Shown: positions 1 through 7,333 of the stretch, piece by piece
Layout: each line of letters opens with the position of its first letter
Numbering within the stretch: position 1 is the first letter of the stretch
IMG/VR virus record: IMGVR_UViG_3300044627_003119
Span: 1-34,212 of that record
Direction: 5' to 3' (one strand)
DNA length: 34,212 nt
DNA from: a virus
The notes under the pieces: generated by a model
What the model saw: only the letters and a program-made list of their open reading frames with translations
The model's database searches: none
What the model was told of the DNA's origin: nothing
Made by a program: the position numbers and the translations under genes

Positions 1-1853
1 TTTGGAGTGATGACCCCCTGACGGGTCGTTGACTCGTAGTACGCATCTGCACCGAACGGGAATACATACAGCCAATTCGATCCCGATGTCGTGGTTGCGG
101 GTATGGCGAACATCCATCCATCTTCAGTCCATATGGTCATTGTTGCTTGAGGGAACAGACCATCGATTGCGCCCGAAGCGGTTGTGGTCAACTTCAATCT
201 GTTCAAGTTAGCACCGACCAACTTTTCAAACTGCGATCCATCCGTGACATACGGGGTCACATAGGTTCCAAATCGTCCACTTGTGGTTGTCACGAACAAT
301 CGGTCGAGTAATGTCGAATATTCAACCTGTGACATGGTTGTTGTAGCGGTATATGTGACACTACCGCCTGGTGGGACTTCAAGCATTGCGTCTTCCAACC
401 AGGTTATAGATCCACTGGTAAGATTGGCATATGGACAACGGTAAATTCTTGTGTTTGTTGTAAAGTAAAGACTTTTTATTCCAGATGCGGAACCATGATT
501 TACTGTAAATATTCTTCCAGAATTTACCTGTGATGGTGTTCCCGTGACCGCTTGTGTCGTTGTGGATAGCACATAGGCACTTGGACTCGTTCCTGCGGTA
601 ATGAACGAACCCATCGCACCAACAGTCAATGCCGCTCTGAGGTTGTACTTGGTTATTGAACAAGCGGTTGTATATGTTGACACCAAGTAGATGCTGTGGT
701 CTGTCTTGCTAACCTCATTGTCAAGAGCAAGAGTTGCCGACACATTCTTTGCATGAGAGTGTATGGTATGAGTTCCGCTCTGAGAACCAGAGGTATTGAT
801 CGCAGTTCCGTTGAGAGTGGTTGACAGGTTGAATGTATTCGCCTCTGCATTGATGACATAATACAGCGTTGCAGCAGTCGTCGGTGATGTCGTAAGTCCC
901 GTTGGCAAAGAACCTGTACTTGTCAAAACAACAACATCTCCATTCCTCAGTCCGTGACTATTGCAGGTAAAGACTCCTGGCGAAGCAATGGTGACTGTGA
1001 AGGTTTGGATTGGCGCAGAGTTTATCCTTGCGTCGGTCAACAGGTATGAAGCACGAATGTTATCAACAGTCGTTGCTTCTGTAATTGTGGTTCCGCCTTG
1101 AGAGAATGTGCTGTAGTTCAACCCCTTGATGAGATGAACGCCGCTATTCACAACGATAGCACCAGTACCCGACTGTGTGCAAGCAACCACAATTCGTATC
1201 TCTTCAATAACATATGAAGTGCCAGCAGACAGGGTGACGGGAGCATTGATCGTTAGGGTTGTGTTGTTTGTTATTCCTGTGATTTCATACCATGTGGTGA
1301 CTGCCGTGGGATCGGTTGTTCCAAATCCAATCCTTGCGCCAACAGCAATCCTCTCGTCCGTGAATCCCGTGCCTGATCCACCAATCGTGGCGGAAGATCC
1401 GCTAGTTGATACTGTTCCTGTAGTGTGCTCATAGACAACTGCTCGTAAAGAACGGACATTCTTGACTCCAGAAACGGTTGTTCCCGAAAGTGTAATAAAT
1501 CCTTTATATGTCAAAGTTTGAGTGTTAGAATTAAACTCGGTAAGAGCCAAAGTTCTCGTGGCAGCAGCAGTTGCATTTGATGCGGTAAATACCCAATAAA
1601 TATTATCTGACCACTTATATACAGATGGCATAAACTGCGAACCCGAAGAAAACACTTCAGGAATGTTCACAATGGCTGATGGCTTTGAAGAAATATAGTT
1701 GTCTTCTGTGTTTGCTCCCGTGGCTTGGCGAATGAGCGAGGAAAGCATGGTCTTGGTGGAATCATAACCACCCGCAGTTATACCAACGGCAGGAATTCCT
1801 CCTGTAAATCCAACAGTTTGTCCTACGAAATGGTGATCTACTGCTGCTTTCAC
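1..1853 (-). CDS. Tail fibre-like structural protein, partial at its 3' end
   Basis: The frame is open for 617 codons from a GTG at 1853 to the window edge, so the C-terminus is missing. The start is supported by an AGGAG ribosome site six bases upstream and by a GTGA overlap with the stop of the collagen-like fibre gene, which implies translational coupling. The protein is rich in Thr, Ser, Gly and Ala and has no visible transmembrane segment or signal peptide. Near the middle is a module with '[11 protein letters not shown]', then 'SLPTGLTT', 'LYYVI' and 'NTFNLS', which I recognise as a recurrent beta-rich module in phage structural proteins. The last visible part (Trp, Tyr and Phe spaced in short strands) looks like a beta-propeller or receptor-binding region, but this is a guess. 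GC content is clearly higher than in the rest of the window. It is probably a virion surface or tail fibre protein; the exact role is unknown. Confidence 0.7.
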   Translation of the reverse strand, partial: MKAAVDHHFVGQTVGFTGGIPAVGITAGGYDSTKTMLSSLIRQATGANTEDNYISSKPSAIVNIPEVFSSGSQFMPSVYKWSDNIYWVFTASNATAAATRTLALTEFNSNTQTLTYKGFITLSGTTVSGVKNVRSLRAVVYEHTTGTVSTSGSSATIGGSGTGFTDERIAVGARIGFGTTDPTAVTTWYEITGITNNTTLTINAPVTLSAGTSYVIEEIRIVVACTQSGTGAIVVNSGVHLIKGLNYSTFSQGGTTITEATTVDNIRASYLLTDARINSAPIQTFTVTIASPGVFTCNSHGLRNGDVVVLTSTGSLPTGLTTSPTTAATLYYVINAEANTFNLSTTLNGTAINTSGSQSGTHTIHSHAKNVSATLALDNEVSKTDHSIYLVSTYTTACSITKYNLRAALTVGAMGSFITAGTSPSAYVLSTTTQAVTGTPSQVNSGRIFTVNHGSASGIKSLYFTTNTRIYRCPYANLTSGSITWLEDAMLEVPPGGSVTYTATTTMSQVEYSTLLDRLFVTTTSGRFGTYVTPYVTDGSQFEKLVGANLNRLKLTTTASGAIDGLFPQATMTIWTEDGWMFAIPATTTSGSNWLYVFPFGADAYYESTTRQGVITP

Positions 1854-2893
1854 GATGTTCTCCTGATCTTTATAAACAATCCAACACTCTGCACACCCGT
1901 ATTACTATTTATTACAAAATCAATTATATCTCCTGCCGATAAACCACTCCATGCGGTGATTCCAGTATTGGAGTCCTTCATTGCTCCACTGAATCCTGGA
2001 TAATCTGAACCGACTATTGATGTTGTAGATGGGTAGTTAGCAAATGATGATTTCTTGATATCAAACTCAATACTGCCAGTTTGTCCTGAAATTACATACC
2101 ATTCAATTGCCTCGCAGTTATATGCAATCTGCTTATAACCTTTGTTCCCTGTTGTGATGTCATCTGGAGTTGCATCAATGAATAGAGTTATGTTGTCTTC
2201 GGTTGGACCTGTAGCACCCGTAGCACCTGTGACACCTTGAATGCCTTGAGATCCTGTAGCACCCGTGACACCTTGAATGCCTTGAGATCCTGTAGCACCC
2301 GTAGCACCTGTGACACCCTGAATACCCTGAGATCCTGTTGGACCTGTTGGACCCTGAGATCCTGTTGGACCTGGTGGACCATGAATACCCTGAGATCCTG
2401 TTGGACCCTGAATACCCTGAGATCCTGTTGGACCTGTTGGACCCTGAATACCCTGAGATCCTGTTGGACCCTGAATACCCTGAGATCCTGTTGGACCTGT
2501 TGGACCCTGAATACCCTGAGATCCTGTTGGACCCTGAATACCCTGAGATCCTGTTGGACCCTGAATACCTTGAGATCCTGTTGGACCTGTTGGACCAGTA
2601 GCACCATTATTTGCAGGAAGAAAGAAATTTGTGTTATCTTCTACTTTCCATTTATTTTCAGATGTTCTATAGATTAATATCCTACCATCAAGATAATCTG
2701 TTTCTGGATCAATAGAAACATCTAATAATTCATATAAATTAGAAGCACCAGTTGGACCAGTAGCACCTCTTGAACCTTGTTCACCAGTTGGACCTTGTAT
2801 TCCTTGTGGTCCAGATAATGCTACTCCAGGTGCTATTGCTGTAATAGTTCTTGCTTGACCTTGTTGTGTTATGGTTATAGATGTATCCGACAT
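1850..2893 (-). CDS. Collagen-like tail fibre protein
   Basis: This 347-residue protein starts at the ATG at 2893; a TTG three bases upstream is less likely. Residues 1-50 form a short head containing '[13 protein letters not shown]'. A small globular part follows ('[19 protein letters not shown]', a motif common in phage fibre proteins). Residues of about 97-230 are an uninterrupted run of G-X-Y triplets, mainly GPTGSQGIQ, that should form a collagen-like triple helix. The C-terminal 115 residues ('TTGNKGY', '[10 protein letters not shown]', '[12 protein letters not shown]') match a common globular tip domain of phage tail proteins with a buried strand pattern. The architecture (anchor, trimeric shaft, tip) fits a trimeric tail fibre. 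The gene overlaps the next one by four bases. No late promoter box is obvious directly upstream, so it is probably transcribed from the 3811 box with the small genes before it. Confidence 0.8.
   Translation of the reverse strand: MSDTSITITQQGQARTITAIAPGVALSGPQGIQGPTGEQGSRGATGPTGASNLYELLDVSIDPETDYLDGRILIYRTSENKWKVEDNTNFFLPANNGATGPTGPTGSQGIQGPTGSQGIQGPTGSQGIQGPTGPTGSQGIQGPTGSQGIQGPTGPTGSQGIQGPTGSQGIHGPPGPTGSQGPTGPTGSQGIQGVTGATGATGSQGIQGVTGATGSQGIQGVTGATGATGPTEDNITLFIDATPDDITTGNKGYKQIAYNCEAIEWYVISGQTGSIEFDIKKSSFANYPSTTSIVGSDYPGFSGAMKDSNTGITAWSGLSAGDIIDFVINSNTGVQSVGLFIKIRRTS
2203..2604. repeat. Tandem repeats coding for G-X-Y collagen-like triplets
   Basis: The plus strand shows repeated 18 and 27 base units such as 'CCTGAGATCCTGTTGGACC' and 'CCTGAATACCCTGAGATCC', near identical at the DNA level and in register with the GPTGSQGIQ coding unit of the minus-strand fibre gene. 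Copies toward the 3' end of the gene (2203-2320) have diverged to GVTGATG units. Such arrays change length by slippage or recombination. Nearly the same units occur at 6661-6843. Confidence 0.85.
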
Positions 2894-2912
2894 CAATAAA
2901 GTCCGCCGTCAA

Positions 2913-3160
2913 TTATCTCGTAATTTCTCTTGATATTTCAAAACTACCTTCAATGAGTCTTTGAACCTCTCCAAGACTATTTGTCAATTCCAGATCATAA
3001 AAATGCTTTCCATATGGTGTATTTTTCATAGTTGTCGCATCAGCACGAATAAAAATACCACCAGTATATCCAGTTCCACCAGAATATTTGTAGTGTAAAT
3101 GCAGTTTAAAAGTAGATCCTTGTTCTGTGTATATGTCATATCTTGATGCTGGTATAGCAT
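2913..3160 (-). pseudogene. Small phage tail-associated protein, probable one-base deletion after the start codon
   Basis: The minus strand is open in one frame from about 3206 down to a TAA at 2913-2915, but the frame has no ATG, GTG or TTG near its beginning. A good start (AAAGGA, two bases, ATG at 3160) lies one base out of frame. Adding one base after that ATG would give Met-X-'IPASRYDIYTEQGSTFK', then 'GGIFIRADATTM', ending in 'LIEGSFEISREITR'. This matches a small phage protein family I recognise by its pattern: PA.kYdi..eqGstF at the front, a beta strand with t.R in the middle, and RL..G...is.e.TR at the end. It is probably about 82 residues and complete apart from the shift. Either the base is missing from the assembly, or the phage gene is truly broken. 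An ATT codon at 3191 is a less likely start. Confidence 0.6.
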
Positions 3161-3166
3161 TTTCCT

Positions 3167-3475
3167 TTAAATATCTGTTGCTGTCGAAAATTCTCCACCA
3201 CTGATACCTTTAATATACAAGTAAGAATTTTTAACTTGATTGATATCTTGTGGATCGATTGCAGAAGGAATAAAATAAGTATTGAAATCTTCTGTCGTCA
3301 CTGAAAATGTACGAGAATCTAGTTTGGTCTTTCCAGACTCACGCGCTTGTTGTGAGACATATCCATAGAGAACTATTTCTCCTCGTAAAATATCATAGTT
3401 TAAACTTGTACGAACAACTCGCCAATATTGCGAGTATGAACCTGTCTCATGTTGAATTATCTGCTGTAATGCCAT
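3167..3475 (-). CDS. Small tail-associated hypothetical protein
   Basis: This 102-residue protein starts at an ATG that overlaps the TAA of the preceding gene by one base (TAATG), with GGAG eight bases upstream. Features visible are an N-terminal stretch 'ETGSYSQYWRVVRTSLNY', a beta-rich centre with 'LYGYVSQQARESGKTKL', and the end 'GGEFSTATDI'. The overall pattern (short, soluble, beta-rich, lying between fibre genes) matches small proteins often found beside phage fibre genes, whose function I do not know. It belongs to the run of closely spaced genes 3795 to 1, so it is probably a virion or baseplate-associated component. Confidence 0.65.
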   Translation of the reverse strand: MALQQIIQHETGSYSQYWRVVRTSLNYDILRGEIVLYGYVSQQARESGKTKLDSRTFSVTTEDFNTYFIPSAIDPQDINQVKNSYLYIKGISGGEFSTATDI

Positions 3476-3795
3476 TAGGTTGACTCCAATACTGATACAA
3501 TTATATCAAGACCAGCAGTTGCTCCTGCTGTTGCCTTGAGTGTATCTCCTGTTATTAACGGAATAGGTGTGTCTAGTGCTTGATATGTTGACTGAATCGG
3601 AACTGCTGCTGCACGAACAATGTAGTATCCTGTTGCTCCCTTGAACAACTGAATGGAAACAGAGTTTGCTGTGCTAGTGCTTGTGTTTGCAACATGGATG
3701 CCATTGATAATGGCAGTACCTGTGATGCCAGCATAGATTGTGCTTGCACCAGTGGTTCCGATTGATGTTGCGTAGTTGAGGTATATGTCGGGCAT
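3475..3795 (-). CDS. Small structural hypothetical protein
   Basis: This protein has 106 residues and starts at the ATG at 3795. A purine-rich GAGATAA lies just upstream and a TATAAATA late promoter box at 3811-3818. It is rich in Thr, Ala, Gly and Ile without charged clusters. The pattern 'IYLNYATSIGTTGASTIYAG', then 'VANTSTSTANSVSIQLF' and 'PLITGDTLKATAGATAGLDI' is typical of small beta-sandwich virion proteins of phages, in which a central 'NTS....vsv.l' strand is followed by a 'D.i.a.a....' strand. No enzymatic motif is present. It is the first gene of a late unit that continues through the two fibre-type genes to the left edge. The role is unknown; a tail or head decoration protein is most likely. 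Confidence 0.65.
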   Translation of the reverse strand: MPDIYLNYATSIGTTGASTIYAGITGTAIINGIHVANTSTSTANSVSIQLFKGATGYYIVRAAAVPIQSTYQALDTPIPLITGDTLKATAGATAGLDIIVSVLEST

Positions 3796-3810
3796 GAATT
3801 TATCTCTTTA

Positions 3811-3818
3811 TATTTATA
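3811..3818 (-). promoter_or_regulatory. T4-type late promoter box
   Basis: TATAAATA reads on the minus strand 15 bases before the ATG at 3795. It overlaps the TAA stop of the upstream lectin gene (GTA-TAA-ATA). The spacing leaves room for the ribosome site GAGATAA in the leader. gp55, the late sigma factor that recognises such boxes in T4, is encoded in this window. Confidence 0.6.
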
Positions 3819-4878
3819 CTGTTGGTGCGGAGGATTTGTACGGGTGATCTACTGGAAGATTTGCTTGCAGTCCCCATTTGTGTGCAAGGTATCCTTCGAT
3901 TTTTTGTCTTGTAGTGGTATCTGTGGTTTCCACCATAATTAATTCCCCCATTACACCATGCATTCGTCTTGAGGTGTTGTACTGCCCACCAATAGAATAT
4001 CCAATATTAGTAGCATCGGGTGTTACAATATTGTTTGTTGTGCCTTCCAAAGTTCCATTTCTCCATACGCCCCATCCCGTGGTATTGCTTTGAAATGACA
4101 TTACATTTCCTGTACTATTTGAATATGCTATTCCTGCTGACAGATCATAACTGACGGTTGTAGGTCCTTGGAAGAAAGGATAAGATGCACCAAAATCATT
4201 AGCAATTTTTATATAGTGCAATGCACCTCGGTCAGTTCCAGTTCCCGCAGATGCTCTTCCACCAATAATTGTTCTATAACCATCAGCACCACTTCCTGCA
4301 CCACTTCTTGAAAAAACCCAATACACGCCGTGTGTTTGGTTTCTCATGGCTATAGTAGAAATATCCATTATGTCATCTACACCATCAAATAAAACTCCTG
4401 GCAACGAACCAGGAAAAGCGGTTGCAGAGTATGATGGTTGAAGTGTTGTAGTTGCTTGGGTTGCGTTTACTGAATTTCCACTTTTATCTGCCCATGTTGC
4501 AACACCTGTTGCAATAGTGATTGTACTAGAGTCTGCTGCATCTAACCAAAAGACAGTAGAAATGTTTGCGGGTGTCCATTCAGTACCAGGAATAACAACA
4601 GTATTAATAAACTCATTTAAATCTCTCTCCATGTAATGCTTCAGACTAGGAATGGTTCCTGCCTTTGTACGGCGTTGATCTGTTGTTCCATTGTAACCAG
4701 AGTTTAATCCGAATCCTCGTTTAGGAATTAGAAGATTCTGCTTTGCCCAGATATTACTTTTTTGTACTCCTGTTTCTTGACGCACACCAACCCATGAAGA
4801 ACCATCCCATGCCCACACCTTTCCTTCGTAGGTGTATTCTTGGTTTACTGATGGAGATGGTGGAAATTGTATTGGCAT
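3814..4878 (-). CDS. LamG-like lectin-domain tail fibre protein
   Basis: This protein has 354 residues. Residues 1-35 ('MPIQFPPSPSVNQEYTYEG', then W-W-D-G-S-S-W) are the short anchor seen at the N-terminus of many phage fibre proteins; the fibre gene at 5776 begins the same way. A linker with '[14 protein letters not shown]' and 'LKHYMERD' is shared almost unchanged with the neighbouring 4895 gene. From about residue 105 comes a concanavalin/LamG-like jelly-roll: 'VFWLDAADSSTIT', 'WADKSGNSVNATQ', 'LFDGVDDIMD', a central part unlike that of its neighbour, and the closing '[16 protein letters not shown]' and 'HPYKSSAP'. Such domains bind carbohydrate, which fits a receptor-binding role. A CGTAAATA box lies seven bases before the ATG and no ribosome site is visible. 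It is a partial duplicate of 4895-5791. Confidence 0.75.
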   Translation of the reverse strand: MPIQFPPSPSVNQEYTYEGKVWAWDGSSWVGVRQETGVQKSNIWAKQNLLIPKRGFGLNSGYNGTTDQRRTKAGTIPSLKHYMERDLNEFINTVVIPGTEWTPANISTVFWLDAADSSTITIATGVATWADKSGNSVNATQATTTLQPSYSATAFPGSLPGVLFDGVDDIMDISTIAMRNQTHGVYWVFSRSGAGSGADGYRTIIGGRASAGTGTDRGALHYIKIANDFGASYPFFQGPTTVSYDLSAGIAYSNSTGNVMSFQSNTTGWGVWRNGTLEGTTNNIVTPDATNIGYSIGGQYNTSRRMHGVMGELIMVETTDTTTRQKIEGYLAHKWGLQANLPVDHPYKSSAPTV

Positions 4879-4885
4879 TTGTTAG

Positions 4886-4893
4886 TATTTACG
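4886..4893 (-). promoter_or_regulatory. Candidate late promoter box, imperfect
   Basis: CGTAAATA on the minus strand lies seven bases before the ATG at 4878, in the 16-base gap after the TAA of the upstream gene. Six of the eight positions match TATAAATA. The spacing equals that of the exact box at 22756, which is the main reason to list it. Confidence 0.3.
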
Positions 4894-4894
4894 C

Positions 4895-5791
4895 TTATGG
4901 TGCGGAGGATTTGTACGGGTGATCATTGGGAAGATTTGCTTGTAATCCCCATTTGTGTGCAAGATATCCTTCGACTCGTTGTCTTTCAGGTGTATCCCAA
5001 GAATAATTTGATATAATGATTTCTGCCATCTTACCATTGTAGAATAGACCAGGATATTGACCCAAAATAAATGCTGCGCCTAATGAAGGAGTATCACCCA
5101 GACCACCATTATTTGTAAAACTAGTGTTGAGGGTTCCTCCTACATGGGCAGTTCCAGCACCCAATCCTGTCTTGATTAGCGTAAAGAAAGTTCCAGTATT
5201 AATTACGAAGAATGATCCTCCATTATATGTTCTGTAGTTGGATGTAGTATCTCCCCAATACAATCCTCCATCACTTTTGATTTCAACTAAGAATTTCCAA
5301 CTACCTTCTGGCACATAAAGCAAAACTTCTTGACCGCTGATTGTATCTGGCTTTACTGCCCATGCCATGCTATAAGTATTGTCTCCCGATAATTCTGAAT
5401 GTAATGGTGTTATTCCTCCACTTATCGTCATTGAATCGTTTAAACCATCCCAATCAATGAGTCCTAATGAGTTCATTCCATTAGAAATATATGTTGGTTG
5501 ATTTGCTGCATTCGCTTGTGTTGCGTGTCTTTCGTTTCCACTCTTGTCGTTCCATTGAGAAACAGTAGTTTCATTAAGGGTGATTGTGTTTATGTCTGCT
5601 GCGTCTAACCAACAAGCAATAGAAGTAAGATTGGCAGGCGTCCACCCAACAGCAACAGTATTAAAAAACAATCCCACATCTCTCTCCATGTAATGCTTCA
5701 ACATAGGAATGGTTCCCGCCTGAGTTCGGCGTTGATCTGTTGTTCCATTGTAACCAGAGTTTAATCGCCATCTTCTCATAGGAAGAACCAT
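4895..5791 (-). CDS. LamG-like lectin-domain protein, probably the distal half of a fibre
   Basis: This protein has 298 residues from the ATG at 5791. An alternative ATG at 5779 overlaps the stop of the upstream fibre gene as ATGA and would give 294 residues; an AGAGAGG sits directly before the first ATG. From '[15 protein letters not shown]' onward it parallels the 3814 gene: 'LKHYMERD', '[13 protein letters not shown]', '[14 protein letters not shown]', a 'WDGLNDSM' strand, a divergent middle, and the end '[16 protein letters not shown]' and 'HPYKSSAP'. It lacks the N-terminal anchor of its paralogue. That anchor is present on the gene immediately upstream, whose reading frame ends exactly here, so the two could be one split fibre. 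The jelly-roll fold and position suggest glycan binding at the tail tip. Confidence 0.75.
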   Translation of the reverse strand: MVLPMRRWRLNSGYNGTTDQRRTQAGTIPMLKHYMERDVGLFFNTVAVGWTPANLTSIACWLDAADINTITLNETTVSQWNDKSGNERHATQANAANQPTYISNGMNSLGLIDWDGLNDSMTISGGITPLHSELSGDNTYSMAWAVKPDTISGQEVLLYVPEGSWKFLVEIKSDGGLYWGDTTSNYRTYNGGSFFVINTGTFFTLIKTGLGAGTAHVGGTLNTSFTNNGGLGDTPSLGAAFILGQYPGLFYNGKMAEIIISNYSWDTPERQRVEGYLAHKWGLQANLPNDHPYKSSAP

Positions 5792-6942
5792 CCTCTCTTG
5801 AAGTCTACGATATATTGAACTGCACCTGTTTGACCGTTGACGGAATTTACAATATTTGTTGGAGTTGCACCTGTTGCTCCCGTTGCTCCGCGTTCGGATG
5901 TCAAGGGAACTGCTATAAACTTCATAAACTCAACAGTAATATTCTTTGCGGCACTTTTGTTCTGCACAATAAAGAAGATACGATCATCCGTCTCAAGATC
6001 AACTATTGTCTGAATAGCACCCGCAACTGGTTTAGACGATGATGAACAGTCAACATAAATTTCTGATTCCGAGATTCTGTCAGCATCCGCACTCAGACCA
6101 CTAGCAGGATCTGTGTTCTTTCCGATGTAGAATCCACATGTGTTGTTGCTAACTTCGCTAAAAAAGTCGAAGGTTGCTATAGCATGGAATCTTCCACCAC
6201 TACCTGTATATTTTAACGAGTTAGTCGAGGGATCTTTGATAAAATTGTATAAGGCTCCCGTTTGCATAGTTCCCGAAACAACCTGACGCTGGTTGATTAC
6301 GGAAATTACTGTCTCGACAGCATTATTTTTCAAATACATCACACCGACATCGTTGTTACCAGCAACACCTGAACCTGCGGTACCTGTTGCACCTTGGGGA
6401 CCAGTGGCACCTGTAACACCTTGAGAACCTGTTGCACCAGTATTACCTTGAAAACCTGTTGCTCCTGTAGCACCAGTAGCACCACTTACTCCATTTGTTC
6501 CATTAGCACCTGTTGCTCCTTGAGGACCAAATGGTTCAACCCAATAGGAAGATGTTCCGTCTGTAATATAAACAAATATATTTCCGCTTGTGGTGTTGAA
6601 CCACATATCGCCGTATGTGGCTCCTGCGGGTGCTGTAGTTGATGAAGTAAAACTTATTGCACCTGATACACCTTGAGATCCTGTTGGACCCTGAATACCC
6701 TGAGATCCTGTTGGACCTGTTGGCCCCTGAATACCCTGAGATCCTGTTGGACCTGTTGGACCCTGAGATCCTGTTGGACCTGTTGGACCCTGAATACCTT
6801 GAGATCCAGTTGGACCAATTGGACCTATTGCTCCAGTTGGACCAACTAATCTCTGCCAAGCATATCCATTATATGTCCATGACACATTTTCAAATGAAAA
6901 TGTAGCACCAGTCATAGGATTTGCTGGAAAATTTAAAGGCAT
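5776..6942 (-). CDS. Collagen-like tail fibre protein with a C1q/TNF-like domain
   Basis: This protein has 388 residues. Residues 1-30 ('[18 protein letters not shown]', then W-Y-N-G-Y-W) are the common fibre anchor. Residues 34-94 are G-X-Y triplets (GPTGSQGIQ units). Residues of about 97-140 form a small module with '[14 protein letters not shown]' and '[10 protein letters not shown]', often placed between shaft segments. A second G-X-Y run (about 144-195, GATGATG) follows. Residues of about 225-355 contain '[19 protein letters not shown]', '[10 protein letters not shown]' and '[15 protein letters not shown]', the strand pattern of trimeric C1q/TNF-like phage domains. The C-terminus '[20 protein letters not shown]' stops abruptly at the junction with 4895-5791. 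An exact late box sits six bases upstream of the ATG and no ribosome site is visible. Confidence 0.78.
   Translation of the reverse strand: MPLNFPANPMTGATFSFENVSWTYNGYAWQRLVGPTGAIGPIGPTGSQGIQGPTGPTGSQGPTGPTGSQGIQGPTGPTGSQGIQGPTGSQGVSGAISFTSSTTAPAGATYGDMWFNTTSGNIFVYITDGTSSYWVEPFGPQGATGANGTNGVSGATGATGATGFQGNTGATGSQGVTGATGPQGATGTAGSGVAGNNDVGVMYLKNNAVETVISVINQRQVVSGTMQTGALYNFIKDPSTNSLKYTGSGGRFHAIATFDFFSEVSNNTCGFYIGKNTDPASGLSADADRISESEIYVDCSSSSKPVAGAIQTIVDLETDDRIFFIVQNKSAAKNITVEFMKFIAVPLTSERGATGATGATPTNIVNSVNGQTGAVQYIVDFKRGWFFL
6661..6843. repeat. G-X-Y repeat block, DNA-level copy of the block at 2203-2604
   Basis: The plus strand carries the same units (for example 'CCTGAGATCCTGTTGGACC') as the fibre gene at 1850-2893, about 4 kb away and in the same orientation. 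They encode residues 34-94 of the 5776-6942 fibre. The identity extends to wobble positions over several units, which points to recent copying or exchange rather than only protein-level selection. Confidence 0.8.
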
Positions 6943-6948
6943 TATGAA

Positions 6949-6956
6949 TATTTATA
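6949..6956 (-). promoter_or_regulatory. T4-type late promoter box
   Basis: An exact TATAAATA on the minus strand is separated from the ATG at 6942 by only six bases (TTCATA). A box centred at -10 would put the transcript start at or next to the ATG. It directly follows the terminator hairpin at 6961-6990. Confidence 0.6.
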
Positions 6957-6960
6957 AAAG

Positions 6961-6990
6961 AAAACACGGAGAATTTCTTCTCCGTGTTTT
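6961..6990 (-). terminator. Rho-independent terminator
   Basis: A 13 base-pair inverted repeat (AAAACACGGAGAA, four-base loop, TTCTCCGTGTTTT) is followed on the minus strand by CTTTTA. It lies 14 bases after the stop of the 7005 gene and ends the unit that contains the 1278-residue protein. The stem is symmetrical, so it could act on either strand. Confidence 0.8.
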
Positions 6991-7004
6991 CATGAATTTG
7001 CTAA

Positions 7005-7322
7005 TTAATTAACAAAAATACTTACTGATCTTGGTGTAGTCGAATCACCCTTTAATTGAAGATTCGATATAGTATCAAGTTCAATAAAAATATTATCATC
7101 ATTAATTAATTCAATTGTATTTGCTACGTTTGTAACATTGGCAATTTTTACAGAAACATTTTGACCAGAAACAGTTGAATTATTTTTGATGAAAACACCA
7201 TTATTTATTGAACTAAAATCAACAGAAACTAAATCTGTCAAATATTGAAAATCATCATTCGATAAAGACAATGTTATCATTAATTTCGGTGGATTTATGA
7301 CTTGTGTTATATTTTTTGACAT
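7005..7322 (-). CDS. Small virion-like protein, paralogue of the 11180 and 11521 products
   Basis: This protein has 105 residues. The ATG at 7322 is chosen over an upstream in-frame start at 7358 because AGAGGA lies five bases before it; the gene then begins 12 bases after the stop of the 1278-residue gene. Its pattern 'INNGVFIKNNSTVSG', then V-V-K-I-A, 'DDNIFIELDTISNLQLKG' and an end in 'SVSIFVN' matches the two small proteins upstream of the large gene ('NDGVLVKNVG', 'EQIFVETASLSSVIVKN', 'FSVYAN'). All three appear to be single beta-sandwich domains, and no catalytic motif is seen. Genes of this type lie beside head or tail decoration genes in phages, but the exact function is not known to me. 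The terminator at 6961-6990 closes the unit. Confidence 0.7.
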   Translation of the reverse strand: MSKNITQVINPPKLMITLSLSNDDFQYLTDLVSVDFSSINNGVFIKNNSTVSGQNVSVKIANVTNVANTIELINDDNIFIELDTISNLQLKGDSTTPRSVSIFVN

Positions 7323-7333
7323 ATTATCCTCTG

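Noticed and set aside
2203-2604. Regular repeat array that might be taken for a CRISPR
   Set aside because: There are no unique spacers between the units; the period is 9, 18 or 27 bases in codon register and codes for collagen-like triplets.
2188-2677. Several long open frames on both strands across 2188-2677
   Set aside because: They are shadows of the G-X-Y repeat DNA, which is short-period and lacks stops in several frames. Their translations are low-complexity, and the minus-strand frame with the fibre anchor and tip domain explains the region.
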